Shown here piece by piece: positions 41,700 to 50,916 of a stretch of 64,000 nt of DNA (the stretch's first letter is position 1; every line of letters begins with the position of its first letter). The notes beneath the pieces were generated by a model. It made no database searches. It was not told the origin of the DNA and saw only the letters and a list, made by a program, of their open reading frames with translations. The DNA is from Bog-473 sp049513455 (GTDB lineage: Bacteria > Actinomycetota > Acidimicrobiia > Acidimicrobiales > RAAP-2): contig JBEKWB010000004.1 in NCBI GenBank assembly GCA_049513455.1, forward strand, positions 70,728 through 134,727. Direction: 5' to 3'. A program made the position numbers and the translations under genes.

Positions 41700-43370
41700 T
41701 CAGCCCCCGTGCCCGCTGACGCGACCACCGTTCAGCCGCTTGTGAATGCCCTTCGTCTTGTCGTAGAGATTGACGAACTCCTTGAGCAGGGGGGCGTAGA
41801 CGGCACCGGCGTCCTCGTTTGGTGTGTAGACCTTCTTCACCTCGACCATGGACGGGATGTCGGCCAGGCGGACGTGTCCGAGTGCCAGATGGGTGAGCAG
41901 TCCCGCGCCCCGCACGTTGGCCAGGACCGGATCGGTGATCTGACGGATCTCTCGTCCCATGACATCGGCATGGATCTGCGACCACAGGTCCGAGTTGGCG
42001 CCGCCCCCGACGAAGGCGAGCGACGGGAACTGCCGCTTGGTGTACTTCTCGACCGCGCCGAGCAACCAGGCCGAGTTGAGGGCGACGCCCTCGAAGACGG
42101 CGCGCACCATGTCGCCCCGCGTCGTCGAGAGCGAAATGTTGTGAAAGCCCCCCCGGATGGTGTGGTCGTCGACAGGTGACCGTTCCCCGTTCAGCCAGGG
42201 GGTGAACAGGACGCCGCCCGCACCGGGCGCGATGCCGGCGGCCATCTCGTTGAGACGTGCGAAGGCGTCGGCGGGTGGTGCGCCTCCCGGAGTGAGCGCG
42301 TCGGCCGGATAGAGGAGGTTGTCCCGCAGCCAGGTCAGGCATGCTCCTCCCGTCTCGTGCTCATCGGCCACGAGATAGCGGCCGGGCAGCCCCGATGGGA
42401 TGGAGGCGATGTTCGTCAACGCATCCGTCTTCTTGAAGGGGACGTGGCAGCTGATCCAACTTGACGTGCCGATATAGAGGTGCCCTGCGAAGTCCTCCAC
42501 GGCCCCCGAGCCCACGGCGGCCGAGTGGAGGTCCCCGGTGCCGGCGACCACCGGGGTGCCGGCGAGAAGTCCCAGCTCGGCCGCGGCGACGGGTGTGACA
42601 CCTCCGATGACACTGCCGGTGGGCACCAACTCGGGCAGGGTGCGCCGCTCGAGCCCCGCCAGCTCGAACAGGCTGTCGTCGTAGGCGATGGCGGTGATGT
42701 CGCGGTTGTCGGTGACCCAGTGCAGTGTGATCGAGTCGTATGAGGCCCGGGCCAACCCGGTCAGGCGCAGGGTCAGGTAGTCGACGGGCTCGAGAAATAC
42801 GGCGGCGGCGGCGTAGACCTCCGGGCGCTCCTCCCGGAGGAAGTGGATGTGCCCCACCGGGTCCTTCCCGGACAGACTGGGGATGCCGCCCGTGCGCCGC
42901 ACCCACTTGGCGGCCTTCGTGGCCGAGTAGCCCTGTACGTTCAACGCCCCCCGCACGGCGCGCCGCACCGCCGTCGCCCCGCGCGAGTCCATCCAGATGA
43001 TGGAGGGGCCGATGGCCGCACCCTCGGGGTCGACGGCCACGGTGCCCGACCACTGCGCGGTGCAGCCGACACCGACGATGCTCTCGGGGCTCACGCCGCT
43101 GTCGGCCAGGGCCCGCCGGGCCGCACGGACGATGGCGCCCCACCAGTCCTGGGGCGTCTGCTCGGCCGCCCCGTCAGCACCGAGGGCGAGGGGGACCGTC
43201 TCGAACGCGTGGGCGGTGATGTGCCCTTCGGCGGAGATCACCGCCGCCTTGGGCCCACCGGTTCCGAGGTCGACGGCCAGGACGAAGGTGCGTTCAGGGC
43301 TCGCGTCGGGCAGGTCCCGCAGGGGCGTCGCCGTGACGGGTCGCAGGGTGGGGGCTGAGGCGGTCGGCAT
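41700..43370 (-). CDS. FGGY-family carbohydrate kinase (xylulokinase-like)
   Basis: Phosphorylates a sugar or polyol. The 556-residue protein has FVLAVDLGTGGPKAAVIS, GCTAQWSGTVAVD, IWMDSRG, VVAGTGDLHSAAVGSGAV and FVGGGANSDLWSQIHADVMG, as in the FGGY family; overall it is closest in pattern to xylulokinases. No sugar isomerase or transporter lies beside it, so the substrate is open. About 25 extra residues precede the first strand. Confidence 0.85.
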   Translation of the reverse strand: MPTASAPTLRPVTATPLRDLPDASPERTFVLAVDLGTGGPKAAVISAEGHITAHAFETVPLALGADGAAEQTPQDWWGAIVRAARRALADSGVSPESIVGVGCTAQWSGTVAVDPEGAAIGPSIIWMDSRGATAVRRAVRGALNVQGYSATKAAKWVRRTGGIPSLSGKDPVGHIHFLREERPEVYAAAAVFLEPVDYLTLRLTGLARASYDSITLHWVTDNRDITAIAYDDSLFELAGLERRTLPELVPTGSVIGGVTPVAAAELGLLAGTPVVAGTGDLHSAAVGSGAVEDFAGHLYIGTSSWISCHVPFKKTDALTNIASIPSGLPGRYLVADEHETGGACLTWLRDNLLYPADALTPGGAPPADAFARLNEMAAGIAPGAGGVLFTPWLNGERSPVDDHTIRGGFHNISLSTTRGDMVRAVFEGVALNSAWLLGAVEKYTKRQFPSLAFVGGGANSDLWSQIHADVMGREIRQITDPVLANVRGAGLLTHLALGHVRLADIPSMVEVKKVYTPNEDAGAVYAPLLKEFVNLYDKTKGIHKRLNGGRVSGHGG

Positions 43371-43436
43371 CGCGGCGAAGCGTACCGCCCTCCCCCGCGC
43401 CCGACCCGTGCGAGCCGTGCCAGCCGAGTGGCTGAA

Positions 43437-43994
43437 TTACTCAGCCAGGCCGGCTTCGACTTCCAGCTCGATCTTGACCTTGTTGCCGACCACGACGCTA
43501 CCGTCGAGCAGGGAGTGGTTGAACGTCACGCCGAAGTCGCGGCGGTCGATCTCGGCCACGGCAGAGAAGGCGACCACGGACTTGCCCTCCTGCATGGCGT
43601 CGCCCTGACCGAGGTACTCCAGGTCGAACTCGACCGGCTTGGTGACGCCGCGGATGGTGAGGTCGGTAGAGAGCTTCCACTCAGTGTCGGTCACCTTCTT
43701 GAGCCCGGTGCTCTTCAAAGTGAGAGTGGGGTAGGTCTCGGCGTCCAGGAAGTCGTTGGTACGCAGGTGGTCGTCGCGCATCGACTGGTTGGTGTGGATG
43801 CTGGCCGTCTTGACCTCTGCCTCCAGCGTGGACTCTTCGGGGTTCTCGGCGACCGTGAAGGTGCCGGAGAACTCGGCGAAGCGGCCCCGGACCTTGGTGC
43901 CGACGAGATGGCGCGCGACGAACCCGACCTCGGTATGGGCGGGGTCGACGGTGTAGGTGCCTACTTTTGGCAAGGTGATGGTGTCATTGCTCAT
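43437..43994 (-). CDS. YceI-family lipid-binding protein
   Basis: A 185-residue lipocalin-like protein that probably binds polyisoprenoid or similar lipids. It has YTVDPAHTEVGFVARHL, VRGRFAEFSGTF, SMRDDHLRTNDFLDAETYP and the NHSLLDGSVVVGNKVKIELEVEA end. There is no signal peptide, so it is likely cytoplasmic. The ATG follows GAGGAGG. It is divergent from a marR gene with a palindromic operator between them. Confidence 0.93.
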   Translation of the reverse strand: MSNDTITLPKVGTYTVDPAHTEVGFVARHLVGTKVRGRFAEFSGTFTVAENPEESTLEAEVKTASIHTNQSMRDDHLRTNDFLDAETYPTLTLKSTGLKKVTDTEWKLSTDLTIRGVTKPVEFDLEYLGQGDAMQEGKSVVAFSAVAEIDRRDFGVTFNHSLLDGSVVVGNKVKIELEVEAGLAE

Positions 43995-44027
43995 GGGGGC
44001 CTCCTCGGTGCTCTTGTCTGACAGGAT

Positions 44028-44049
44028 AGTATCTGACTATACAGATACT
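44028..44049. promoter_or_regulatory. palindromic operator between yceI and marR
   Basis: Perfect 8-bp inverted repeat AGTATCTG / CAGATACT around ACTATA in the 111-base divergent intergenic region. It is the likely binding site of the MarR protein, acting on both genes. Confidence 0.65.
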
Positions 44050-44105
44050 TGTCAATCAGGTAAACGGGAGTTTCTGGTAAACTGCGGGTGAATTGAGGGA
44101 GCGAT

Positions 44106-44630
44106 ATGAGCACGGCGAATATCCCCACGCAGGGCAATTACGACGACGAGGCGCACGCGGGTCTCGATGACGGAGCCTGCGACCTCCTGGCGCAGATCGA
44201 TGACGAGCGTCTGGCGCTCATGGGTCTCCTCGTGCGCTCCCATCGCCATCTCACGTTTCTGCTGGGCCGCGAGCTCGAGCAGTCGGTCGGCATCCCCCTG
44301 GTCTGGTTCGACGTGCTCATCCACATCGGCGGGGCCGAGGAAGGGCGCCTGACCATGAGCAGGTTGAGCACGGAGGTGGCCCTCACCACGGGCGGCGTCA
44401 CCCGGCTCGTGGACCGCATGGTCGAGGCGGGCCTGGTCGCTCGTCAGAACTGCCCGTCGGACCGGCGCAGTGTCCACGTGGTCCTCACCCCAGCCGGGCA
44501 GTCCACGTTGCGCAACGCCATCGGTGCGCACATTGAGGGAATCGACCGCCACCTGGTGGCGCCCCTGAACGAGACGGACCGCGCCGCTTTGAAGGTGGCG
44601 CTGACCAAGCTCGCGCGCCGCGGCTGCTGA
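44106..44630 (+). CDS. MarR-family transcriptional regulator
   Basis: A 174-residue winged-helix regulator. Its DNA-binding part is clear: LVWFDVLIHIGGAEEGRLTM, RLSTEVALTTGGVTRLVDRM and the wing RQNCPSDRRSVHVVLT. The ATG follows GAGGGAG. It likely represses itself and yceI through the palindrome at 44028-44049. The cysteines in the wing (NCPSD) and at the C-terminus (RRGC) could be redox-sensitive, which is speculation. Confidence 0.9.
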   Translation: MSTANIPTQGNYDDEAHAGLDDGACDLLAQIDDERLALMGLLVRSHRHLTFLLGRELEQSVGIPLVWFDVLIHIGGAEEGRLTMSRLSTEVALTTGGVTRLVDRMVEAGLVARQNCPSDRRSVHVVLTPAGQSTLRNAIGAHIEGIDRHLVAPLNETDRAALKVALTKLARRGC

Positions 44631-44657
44631 GGCCGGGCCGCGCCAGCACCCGGACGG

Positions 44658-47600
44658 TTAGAGCGGATCGTCCGCCTTGCGCAACCAGGCCCGGGCCGTG
44701 ATGGTGCCCTCGTCCGTCTCGAGCTCGAGCACCGTTCCCTCACCGTCGCCGGGGCCCGGGACGACGGACACGGCGAGGACCTCCCGGGCGATGTAGTCGA
44801 AGTGCTCCCGGATCATGTCCAACCCCTCGAGGTGCAGGTGGATCCGATCGGAGACGTCCAGCCCGCTGTTCTTGCGCAGGTCCTGCACCAGGCGGACGAC
44901 CTCCCGGGCCAGGCCACGGTGGCGCAGCGAATCGTCCAGCGTGAGGTCGAGCGCCACCACCTCACCCCCTTCCCGGGAGACGGCGAAGCCCTGCTGGCCC
45001 CGGACCCGGAGCTGCACGTCGTCGGGGCCGAGCTCGATCGGGCCGCCGGGGAGGTCGAGCGTGATCGACCGCCCGGCCTCCAGTGCCGCCGCCGCCTCGA
45101 CGCCGTCGAGAGCCTCCAGTGCCGGCTTGAGGTACTTCTGCCTCTCCTTCAAGCGGGGACCGAGGGTGCGGAAGTTTGGGGACAGCTCGAACTGGAGCAC
45201 TTCGCTCAGCTCGTCGGCCACGTCGATCTCGTCGACGTTGAGCTCCTCGGCGACAATGTCGCGGAGGATTGCCGGGGCATCCCACGGCAGGAAGACGAGG
45301 GCGCGTGAGAGCGGTTGGCGCACCTTGACCCCGGCCTCACCGCGCGCGGCCCGGCCGAGCGAGGTGAGACGGCGGGCCAACGCCATCTGGGCTTCGAGAT
45401 CCCGGTCGATGAGGTCGGTACGGGGCGCCGGCCAGTCGGCCAGGTGCACGGACTCGCTGTCGTCGGCGTCGGTCACCGCATGCCACATGGCGTCGGCCAC
45501 GAACGGACAGAACGGGGCCAGCAGCACGGAGAGGTGGGTGAGGACGTCGTGCAACGTGGCCTGCGCGGCGAGGGTGTCCCCGGCCGGGGCGTCGGGATCG
45601 GTACGCCAGAAGCGCCGCCGGGAGCGGCGCACGTACCAGTTGGACAGGTCGTCGACCAGGCCGGCCAGGGCGGACGCAGCATCGAGGGGCTCGTAGGTCT
45701 CCAGCGCCGTGGTCACAGTGACACTGGTGCTGGCGAGCTGCGAGAGGACCCAGCGGTCGAGCGCACTCCGGGAGGCCGGTGGCGGCACATCGGGTTCGGC
45801 CGGATCGAAGCCGTTCAGCGAGGCGTAGGTGGTGAAGAAGTGGAGGGTGTTCCACAGCTTCAGCAGCATGTCGCGGGTGGCGGTGTCGATGGCCGCCAGG
45901 CTGGCGCGGGTCGGCGTCCACGGTGATCCCTGGCTGAACATCCACCAGCGCAAGGCATCCGCCCCCCGCGTGTCGAGAATCGTCCAGGGATCGATGATGT
46001 TGCCCAGCGATTTGGACATTTTGCGGCCGTCGGCGTCCACGATGTGGCCGAGGCACACCACGTGCTTGTAGGGGGTCTCACCGAACACCAGCGTGTTGAC
46101 GGCCAGCAGCGAGTAGAACCACCCGCGGGTCTGATCGATCGCCTCGGAAATGAAGTCCGCCGGGAAGGCGAAGGCCTCCCCGGAACCCGGGGCATTGGGG
46201 TAGCCGACCTGCGCGGCCGGCATCGAGCCGGAGTCGAACCAGGCGTCGATCACGGGCGCCACCCGGCGGGAGATCGAGTCCGCGTCCTCGTGCCCCGCTT
46301 CGGCGCAGACGGGACAGGCGAACTCAATACCGTCGATGACGGGCCGGTGGGGATCGATGCCGGTGACGTCACGGCCGCACAGCTCCGACAACTCGGTCAG
46401 CGAGCCGATGCACCGCAGATGCCCCCGGCCGCAGCGCCAGATGGGCAGCGGCGTACCCCAGTAGCGATCACGGGACAGGGCCCAGTCCACGTTGTTGGAC
46501 AGCCATTCGCCGAACCGGCCGTCACGGATGTGGGCCGGGTGCCAGTCGATGGTGGCGTTCTGGGCCAGCAGGTCGTCCTTACGGGTCGAGGTGGCGATGT
46601 ACCAGCTCGGCTTGCCCCAATAGATCAGAGGGGTACGGCAGCGCCAGCAGTGGGGGTACGAGTGCACGTAGTCGAAGCGGCGCAGGAGCAGGCCGGCGTC
46701 CGCGAGGTGATCGTTGATGAGGGTGTTGCTCGCCCGCACCTCCTGCCCCGCCAACCAGTCGATCTCGTCGGTGAAGCGGCCGTCGGGCCCCACCGGATTC
46801 AGCGAGGGCAGCCCGTTCTCGCGCCCGATCTGGCGGTCGATCTCACCGAAGGCCGGAGCCAGATGCACCAGCCCCGTCCCCTCCTCGGTCGTGACGTAGT
46901 CGGCCGGCACGACGCGCCACCCGTCGGAGTGGGGCGGTGGGACGAGGTCGTCGAAGGGGCGCTGGTAGCGCAGCCCGACCAGCGCCGCGCCGGGAATGCG
47001 TCGGGCGACGCGCCCCGATGCGCCTTCCCCCAGCACGTGGTCGACCAGCTCTTCGGCCATGATCAACCCGTCGACCACGGCGTAGGTCAGATTCGGGTTG
47101 ACGGCGACGCCGGTATTGGACAACAGGGTCCACGGCGTCGTGGTCCAGATGACCAACGCCTCGGCGTCGCCGAAGGTGGCCGGATCGGGATCGATGAGCG
47201 GGAACCGCACGTACGCCGACTCGTCCTCTTCGTCGGTGTAGACGCCCGCCTGCCCCAGCTCGTGGCTCGAGAGCGCCGTGCCGCAGCGGGGGCAGTACGG
47301 GACGACCTTGAGGTCCTCATAGAGCAGCCCCTGGTCGAAGAGCTGCCGCAGGTGCCACCACACCGACTCTATGTAGGTCGGGCTCAGCGTCCAGTAGGCC
47401 GCATCCGTGTCGACCCAGTAGCCGATGCGCGTGGTGAGACGGGTGAACTCGTCGACGTAGGAGTAGACCGATTCCCGGCAGAGCCGGACGAACTCGGCGA
47501 TGCCGACCTCGTCCTCTATCTGCCGCTTGCCCGTGATGCCCAGCCTCTTCTCCACTTCGACCTCGACGGGAAGTCCGTGGGTGTCCCATCCCCCTCGACG

Positions 47601-47840
47601 GGCCACGTATGAGCCGCGCATGGCCTGGAAACGGCAGAACAGGTCCTTGTAGACGCGGGCCCATACGTGGTGGAGCCCGGGCATGCCGTTGGCGGTGGGC
47701 GGGCCCTCGTAGAAGACCCACTCCGGTGCGCCCTTGCGCTGCTCGATGGAGCGCTCGAAGACGCGGTGGGTCGCCCAGCGGGCCAGTTCGGCCTGCTCGA
47801 GGGCGACGAAGTCTGTATCGGGGGGGACAGGTGTGAACAC
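44658..47840 (-). CDS. ileS: isoleucyl-tRNA synthetase
   Basis: Charges tRNA-Ile. The 1060-residue class I synthetase has PPTANGMPGLHHVWAR (residues 48-62) in place of the standard HIGH motif, the WTTTPWTLLSNTG editing-domain segment, PRCGTALSSHE and WRCRTPLIYWG Cys pairs, and GRKMSKSLGN. The length and HHVW-type motif place it with the long, eukaryote-like (IleS2-type) enzymes, which tend to tolerate mupirocin. GTG 47840 is directly preceded by a hairpin that covers the ribosome site. Confidence 0.93.
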   Translation of the reverse strand: MFTPVPPDTDFVALEQAELARWATHRVFERSIEQRKGAPEWVFYEGPPTANGMPGLHHVWARVYKDLFCRFQAMRGSYVARRGGWDTHGLPVEVEVEKRLGITGKRQIEDEVGIAEFVRLCRESVYSYVDEFTRLTTRIGYWVDTDAAYWTLSPTYIESVWWHLRQLFDQGLLYEDLKVVPYCPRCGTALSSHELGQAGVYTDEEDESAYVRFPLIDPDPATFGDAEALVIWTTTPWTLLSNTGVAVNPNLTYAVVDGLIMAEELVDHVLGEGASGRVARRIPGAALVGLRYQRPFDDLVPPPHSDGWRVVPADYVTTEEGTGLVHLAPAFGEIDRQIGRENGLPSLNPVGPDGRFTDEIDWLAGQEVRASNTLINDHLADAGLLLRRFDYVHSYPHCWRCRTPLIYWGKPSWYIATSTRKDDLLAQNATIDWHPAHIRDGRFGEWLSNNVDWALSRDRYWGTPLPIWRCGRGHLRCIGSLTELSELCGRDVTGIDPHRPVIDGIEFACPVCAEAGHEDADSISRRVAPVIDAWFDSGSMPAAQVGYPNAPGSGEAFAFPADFISEAIDQTRGWFYSLLAVNTLVFGETPYKHVVCLGHIVDADGRKMSKSLGNIIDPWTILDTRGADALRWWMFSQGSPWTPTRASLAAIDTATRDMLLKLWNTLHFFTTYASLNGFDPAEPDVPPPASRSALDRWVLSQLASTSVTVTTALETYEPLDAASALAGLVDDLSNWYVRRSRRRFWRTDPDAPAGDTLAAQATLHDVLTHLSVLLAPFCPFVADAMWHAVTDADDSESVHLADWPAPRTDLIDRDLEAQMALARRLTSLGRAARGEAGVKVRQPLSRALVFLPWDAPAILRDIVAEELNVDEIDVADELSEVLQFELSPNFRTLGPRLKERQKYLKPALEALDGVEAAAALEAGRSITLDLPGGPIELGPDDVQLRVRGQQGFAVSREGGEVVALDLTLDDSLRHRGLAREVVRLVQDLRKNSGLDVSDRIHLHLEGLDMIREHFDYIAREVLAVSVVPGPGDGEGTVLELETDEGTITARAWLRKADDPL

Positions 47841-47860
47841 GCGACCTCAATGATGGTCGC
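47841..47860 (-). promoter_or_regulatory. hairpin over the ileS ribosome-binding site
   Basis: A perfect 6-bp stem GCGACC / GGTCGC with an 8-base loop ends at the base before the ileS GTG. Its 3' arm and loop contain the GAGG ribosome site, so folding would hide it. Confidence 0.4.
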
Positions 47861-47907
47861 CCGGGCACAGGGACCCGTGGCGTGCCGGAAAGACTAGAGG
47901 TTCTGCG

Positions 47908-47929
47908 CCCCGATCCCTCCCGATCGGGG
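47908..47929 (-). terminator. hairpin after the HAD phosphatase gene
   Basis: Perfect 8-bp stem CCCCGATC / GATCGGGG with a 6-base loop, 9 bases after the stop of the upstream gene and before ileS. It lacks a strong U tract. Confidence 0.45.
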
Positions 47930-47937
47930 ACATGCCC

Positions 47938-48642
47938 CTACTCGGCAGCGTCGGGCGGGTCGCAGAACGCGTCGAAGCGCCGCGCATCCATTTCGAGCAG
48001 CGACCCGAGCACCACGTCGGCCAGGGCGAAGGCCGGCTGGTGGCCCTCGCCGTCCTCCGGGACGGCGATGCAGGCCATGGAGGCCGCCTTGGCCGCCAAC
48101 ACCCCGGCGGGAGCGTCCTCCCAGACCAGGCAGCGGCGGGGGGCCGCTCCCAGTTTGGCCGCTGCCGTCAGGAAGACGGCGGGGTGCGGCTTGCCCCATG
48201 TCTCCTCCTCGGCCGAGTGGACAAGTGCGAAGTGGTGCCGCAGGCCGAAGTGGTCCAGTGCGGTGTCGATGAGCCGGTACTGCGACGACGAGGCCACGGC
48301 GAGTGACAGGCCGCGCCGCGCGCATAGGGCGATGGCATGCTCGGCGCCCGGTTTGAGCTCTCCTTTGGCCAGGAGCAGGGCGATGACCCGGTCGACGATG
48401 GTCACCGCCACCTCTGACGGGGTAGGGCCGGCCCACGGGTACCGGGCGTACCAGTATTCGGTCACTTCACCCACGAACATTCCCTTGGTGCTGCGGCAGT
48501 GGTCGCGCGACAGCGGCACGCCCAGGTCGCCCAAGATCTCGATCTCGGCCTCGTGCCAGAGGATTTCCGAATCGATCAGCAGCCCGTCCATGTCGAAGAT
48601 GGAGGCGGAGAACCGCCCCGCGGCGGGCGTCGGGTCGCTCAA
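47938..48642 (-). CDS. HAD-superfamily phosphatase (HxpB/YniC-like)
   Basis: A 234-residue phosphatase acting on a small phosphorylated metabolite, similar in pattern to the hexitol/2-deoxyglucose phosphatases. It has the IFDMDGLLIDSE nucleophile motif, ASSSQYRL (motif II), WGKPHPAVFL (motif III lysine) and VWEDAPAGVLAAKAA (motif IV). It starts at TTG 48642, overlapping the glutathione peroxidase stop (TTGA); no other start is available before motif I. Confidence 0.85.
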   Translation of the reverse strand: MSDPTPAAGRFSASIFDMDGLLIDSEILWHEAEIEILGDLGVPLSRDHCRSTKGMFVGEVTEYWYARYPWAGPTPSEVAVTIVDRVIALLLAKGELKPGAEHAIALCARRGLSLAVASSSQYRLIDTALDHFGLRHHFALVHSAEEETWGKPHPAVFLTAAAKLGAAPRRCLVWEDAPAGVLAAKAASMACIAVPEDGEGHQPAFALADVVLGSLLEMDARRFDAFCDPPDAAE

Positions 48643-49127
48643 GCGTGCAGCGCAGCCTCGATGGCGTCGACGATGGCCGGGTCCTCGGGCTCGACCTGCG
48701 GACGGAAACGCCCGATGACCTCACCGGTGCCCGACACGAGGAACTTCTCGAAGTTCCATGTGATGTCGCCTGCCGTACCTTCGGCGTCGGGGGCGCCCGT
48801 CAGCTCCTCGTAAATGGGGTGCCGGTTCTCCCCGTTCACGTCGATCTTCTCGAACAATGGGAACGTCACCCCGTAGGTGGTCGAGCAGAACTGTTCAATC
48901 TCCTCCGGCGTGCCCGGCTCCTGACCCATGAACTGGTTGCTGGGAAAGCCGACCACCGAGAAGCCGCGGTCGGCGTAGGTCTTCTGGAGACGTTCGAGTC
49001 CCTCGTACTGGGGCGTGAGCCCGCACTTGGACGCCACGTTGACAACGAGGAGCGTCTTGCCGGCGAACTCGCCGAGCGACGACTCGTCGCCTTGCAGCGT
49101 GTGAACGGGGATGTCGTAGAGGGCCAT
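48639..49127 (-). CDS. glutathione peroxidase-family thiol peroxidase
   Basis: Reduces peroxides, in actinobacteria probably with thioredoxin. The 162-residue protein begins MALYDIPVHTLQGDESSL. The peroxidatic site is NVASKCGLTPQYEGL with Cys, not selenocysteine; GFPSNQFMGQEPG and WNFEKFLV supply the Gln, Trp and Asn of the tetrad. A TATCCT box lies 6 bases before ATG 49127. It is coupled to the HAD phosphatase gene downstream. Confidence 0.92.
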   Translation of the reverse strand: MALYDIPVHTLQGDESSLGEFAGKTLLVVNVASKCGLTPQYEGLERLQKTYADRGFSVVGFPSNQFMGQEPGTPEEIEQFCSTTYGVTFPLFEKIDVNGENRHPIYEELTGAPDAEGTAGDITWNFEKFLVSGTGEVIGRFRPQVEPEDPAIVDAIEAALHA

Positions 49128-49133
49128 CCGCCG

Positions 49134-49139
49134 AGGATA
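49134..49139 (-). promoter_or_regulatory. -10 box for leaderless peroxidase transcript
   Basis: TATCCT on the minus strand, 6 bases, then ATG 49127. Confidence 0.5.
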
Positions 49140-49188
49140 CCGGTCCCCGCCCAGCGACGCCGCGGGCGGGTATGGGCGCCGATCTGCG

Positions 49189-49194
49189 TAGGGT
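49189..49194 (+). promoter_or_regulatory. -10 box for leaderless quinone reductase transcript
   Basis: TAGGGT, 6 bases, then ATG 49201. With 49134-49139 it forms a back-to-back pair of leaderless promoters about 50 bases apart. Confidence 0.5.
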
Positions 49195-49200
49195 GAGGCC

Positions 49201-50142
49201 ATGCGCGCCGTGGTGGTGAGGGACAAACAGCTGTACTGGGAGGAACGGGACGATCCCGTGCCCGGCGACACGGAGCTTCTGATCGCCGTGCGGGCGGCCG
49301 GGCTCAACGGTGCCGACATGATGCAGCGCCAGGGGCTCTACCCGGCCCCGCCGGGGGCACCGGCCGACATCCCCGGCATGGAGGTGGCCGGCGAGGTGGT
49401 GGCGGTCGGCTCGCAGGTGACCCGGTTCTCTCCGGGTGCGCGGGTCATGTCCCTTGTGGGCGGCGGTGGCCAGGCCACCATGGCGGTGGTGGAGGAGTCC
49501 CACGCACTCGCCGTGCCCGACTCGCTCACGTGGCCCGAAGCCGGCGGGTTCCCCGAGGTCTTCTCCACCGCCTTCGACGCGCTCTTCACCCAGGCCGATC
49601 TGCGCATGGGCGAGCGGGTATTGATCTCCGGCGCCGCCGGAGGGGTCGGCACGGCGGGCGTGCAGCTGGCCGCCGCCACCGGCGCCTTGGTGGTGGCGAC
49701 GGTGCGGCACGCCGGGCGACACGAGGAGGTTCGGGCTCTCGGCGCCGGGGTGGTCATCCACCCCGACGGCGTCTCCGGCCAGGGCCCCTACCACGTCGTC
49801 CTCGAACTGGTGGGCGCGGCCAGCCTGCCGACCGTTCTGCCGCACCTGGCCACGGGCGCCCGCGTCGTGGTGATCGGTGTGGGCTCGGGAGCGAAGATCG
49901 AGCTCAACCTGCTCCAGCTGATGGGGGCGCGGGCACGTATCGGCGGGGCCACCCTGCGCGGCCGTACCCGCCGGGAGAAGGCGGATGTCGCGGCGGCCGT
50001 GACGGCGCACGTGCTGCCGCTCGTCGACTCGGGCCGCCTTCGGGTTCCGGTCAGCGCCACCTTCCCGATGGCCGAGGCCACCGCGGCCTACGACTACTTC
50101 ACGGCCGGCGGGAAACTGGGCAAGGTCGTCCTGGTGTCGTGA
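49201..50142 (+). CDS. quinone oxidoreductase (zinc-free MDR family)
   Basis: A 313-residue NADPH-dependent quinone or enone reductase. It has AAGLNGADMMQRQGLYP, GMEVAGEVVAVG, SGAAGGVGTAGVQLA as nucleotide-binding loop, and the family C-terminus MAEATAAYDYFTAGGKLGKVVLV. No catalytic zinc Cys is present. It is coupled by GTGA to the HAD phosphatase downstream and is divergent from the peroxidase gene, a small redox neighbourhood. Confidence 0.9.
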   Translation: MRAVVVRDKQLYWEERDDPVPGDTELLIAVRAAGLNGADMMQRQGLYPAPPGAPADIPGMEVAGEVVAVGSQVTRFSPGARVMSLVGGGGQATMAVVEESHALAVPDSLTWPEAGGFPEVFSTAFDALFTQADLRMGERVLISGAAGGVGTAGVQLAAATGALVVATVRHAGRHEEVRALGAGVVIHPDGVSGQGPYHVVLELVGAASLPTVLPHLATGARVVVIGVGSGAKIELNLLQLMGARARIGGATLRGRTRREKADVAAAVTAHVLPLVDSGRLRVPVSATFPMAEATAAYDYFTAGGKLGKVVLVS

Positions 50143-50882
50143 TCGAAGCCGTACTCTTCGACGGCGACCAGACGCTGTGGGACTTCGAAAGGGTCATGCG
50201 CCTTGCGTTGGCCGCCGTGCTGGCCGAACTCCGGGTGGCCCGTCCGGGTGCCCGGGCCGACGCACTGCGGATTGACGACCTGCAAGCCGATCGGAACGAC
50301 GTCGCCCGTGAGAGGGAGGGGGTGGAGTTCAACCTGGCCCGGCTGCGCCGGCTCGGGTTCGCCCGTTCGTTGTGCCGCATCCACGACGTACACGACGAAC
50401 ACGGCGAGGGCGGTGGCTCCGGGATCGATGACGAAGCGCTGGCGGTGCAGCTCACTGCGACCTACTTCGATCATCGGGATCGGGACCCCGCCCTCTTCGA
50501 CGACACCCTGCCGTGCCTCGAGGCCCTGCGGTCCGGCTACCGGCTCGGCCTGCTCTCCAACGGCAGCCGGTTGCCCGAGGTGGTCGGCCTGGGTGAGTTC
50601 TTCGAAGCCGTGGTCTTCGCCCAGGACCACAACGTGGCGAAGCCGGACCGCGGGATCTTCGCCGTCGTCGAGACGCTGATGGGGGTCGCCCCCGGCTCCC
50701 TCGTCCTGGTAGGGGACCATCCCCTCAACGATGTGGTGGGGGCCAAACGGTCGGGTTGGCGCGCCGTATGGATCGACCGGCGGGGGGACGGCTCCTACCC
50801 GCCTCCGCCGGGCACCGACGAGCGCCCCGACGGTGTCATCACCTCGTTGGGACAACTGGCCGCTGTCCTGGCCGCACTCTGA
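50139..50882 (+). CDS. HAD-superfamily hydrolase
   Basis: A 247-residue haloacid dehalogenase-like phosphatase. It begins MIEAVLFDGDQTLWDF with the nucleophile Asp, has GLLSNGSRLPEVVGL (motif II), VAKPDRGIF (motif III) and LVGDHPLNDVVGAKRSGW (motif IV). The helical cap is of the C1 type. The substrate is unknown. Its GTG overlaps the quinone reductase stop. Confidence 0.85.
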   Translation: MIEAVLFDGDQTLWDFERVMRLALAAVLAELRVARPGARADALRIDDLQADRNDVAREREGVEFNLARLRRLGFARSLCRIHDVHDEHGEGGGSGIDDEALAVQLTATYFDHRDRDPALFDDTLPCLEALRSGYRLGLLSNGSRLPEVVGLGEFFEAVVFAQDHNVAKPDRGIFAVVETLMGVAPGSLVLVGDHPLNDVVGAKRSGWRAVWIDRRGDGSYPPPPGTDERPDGVITSLGQLAAVLAAL

Positions 50883-50916
50883 TCGCCCGCTCTGACGGGC
50901 CGGGCGCCGGCGCTGC

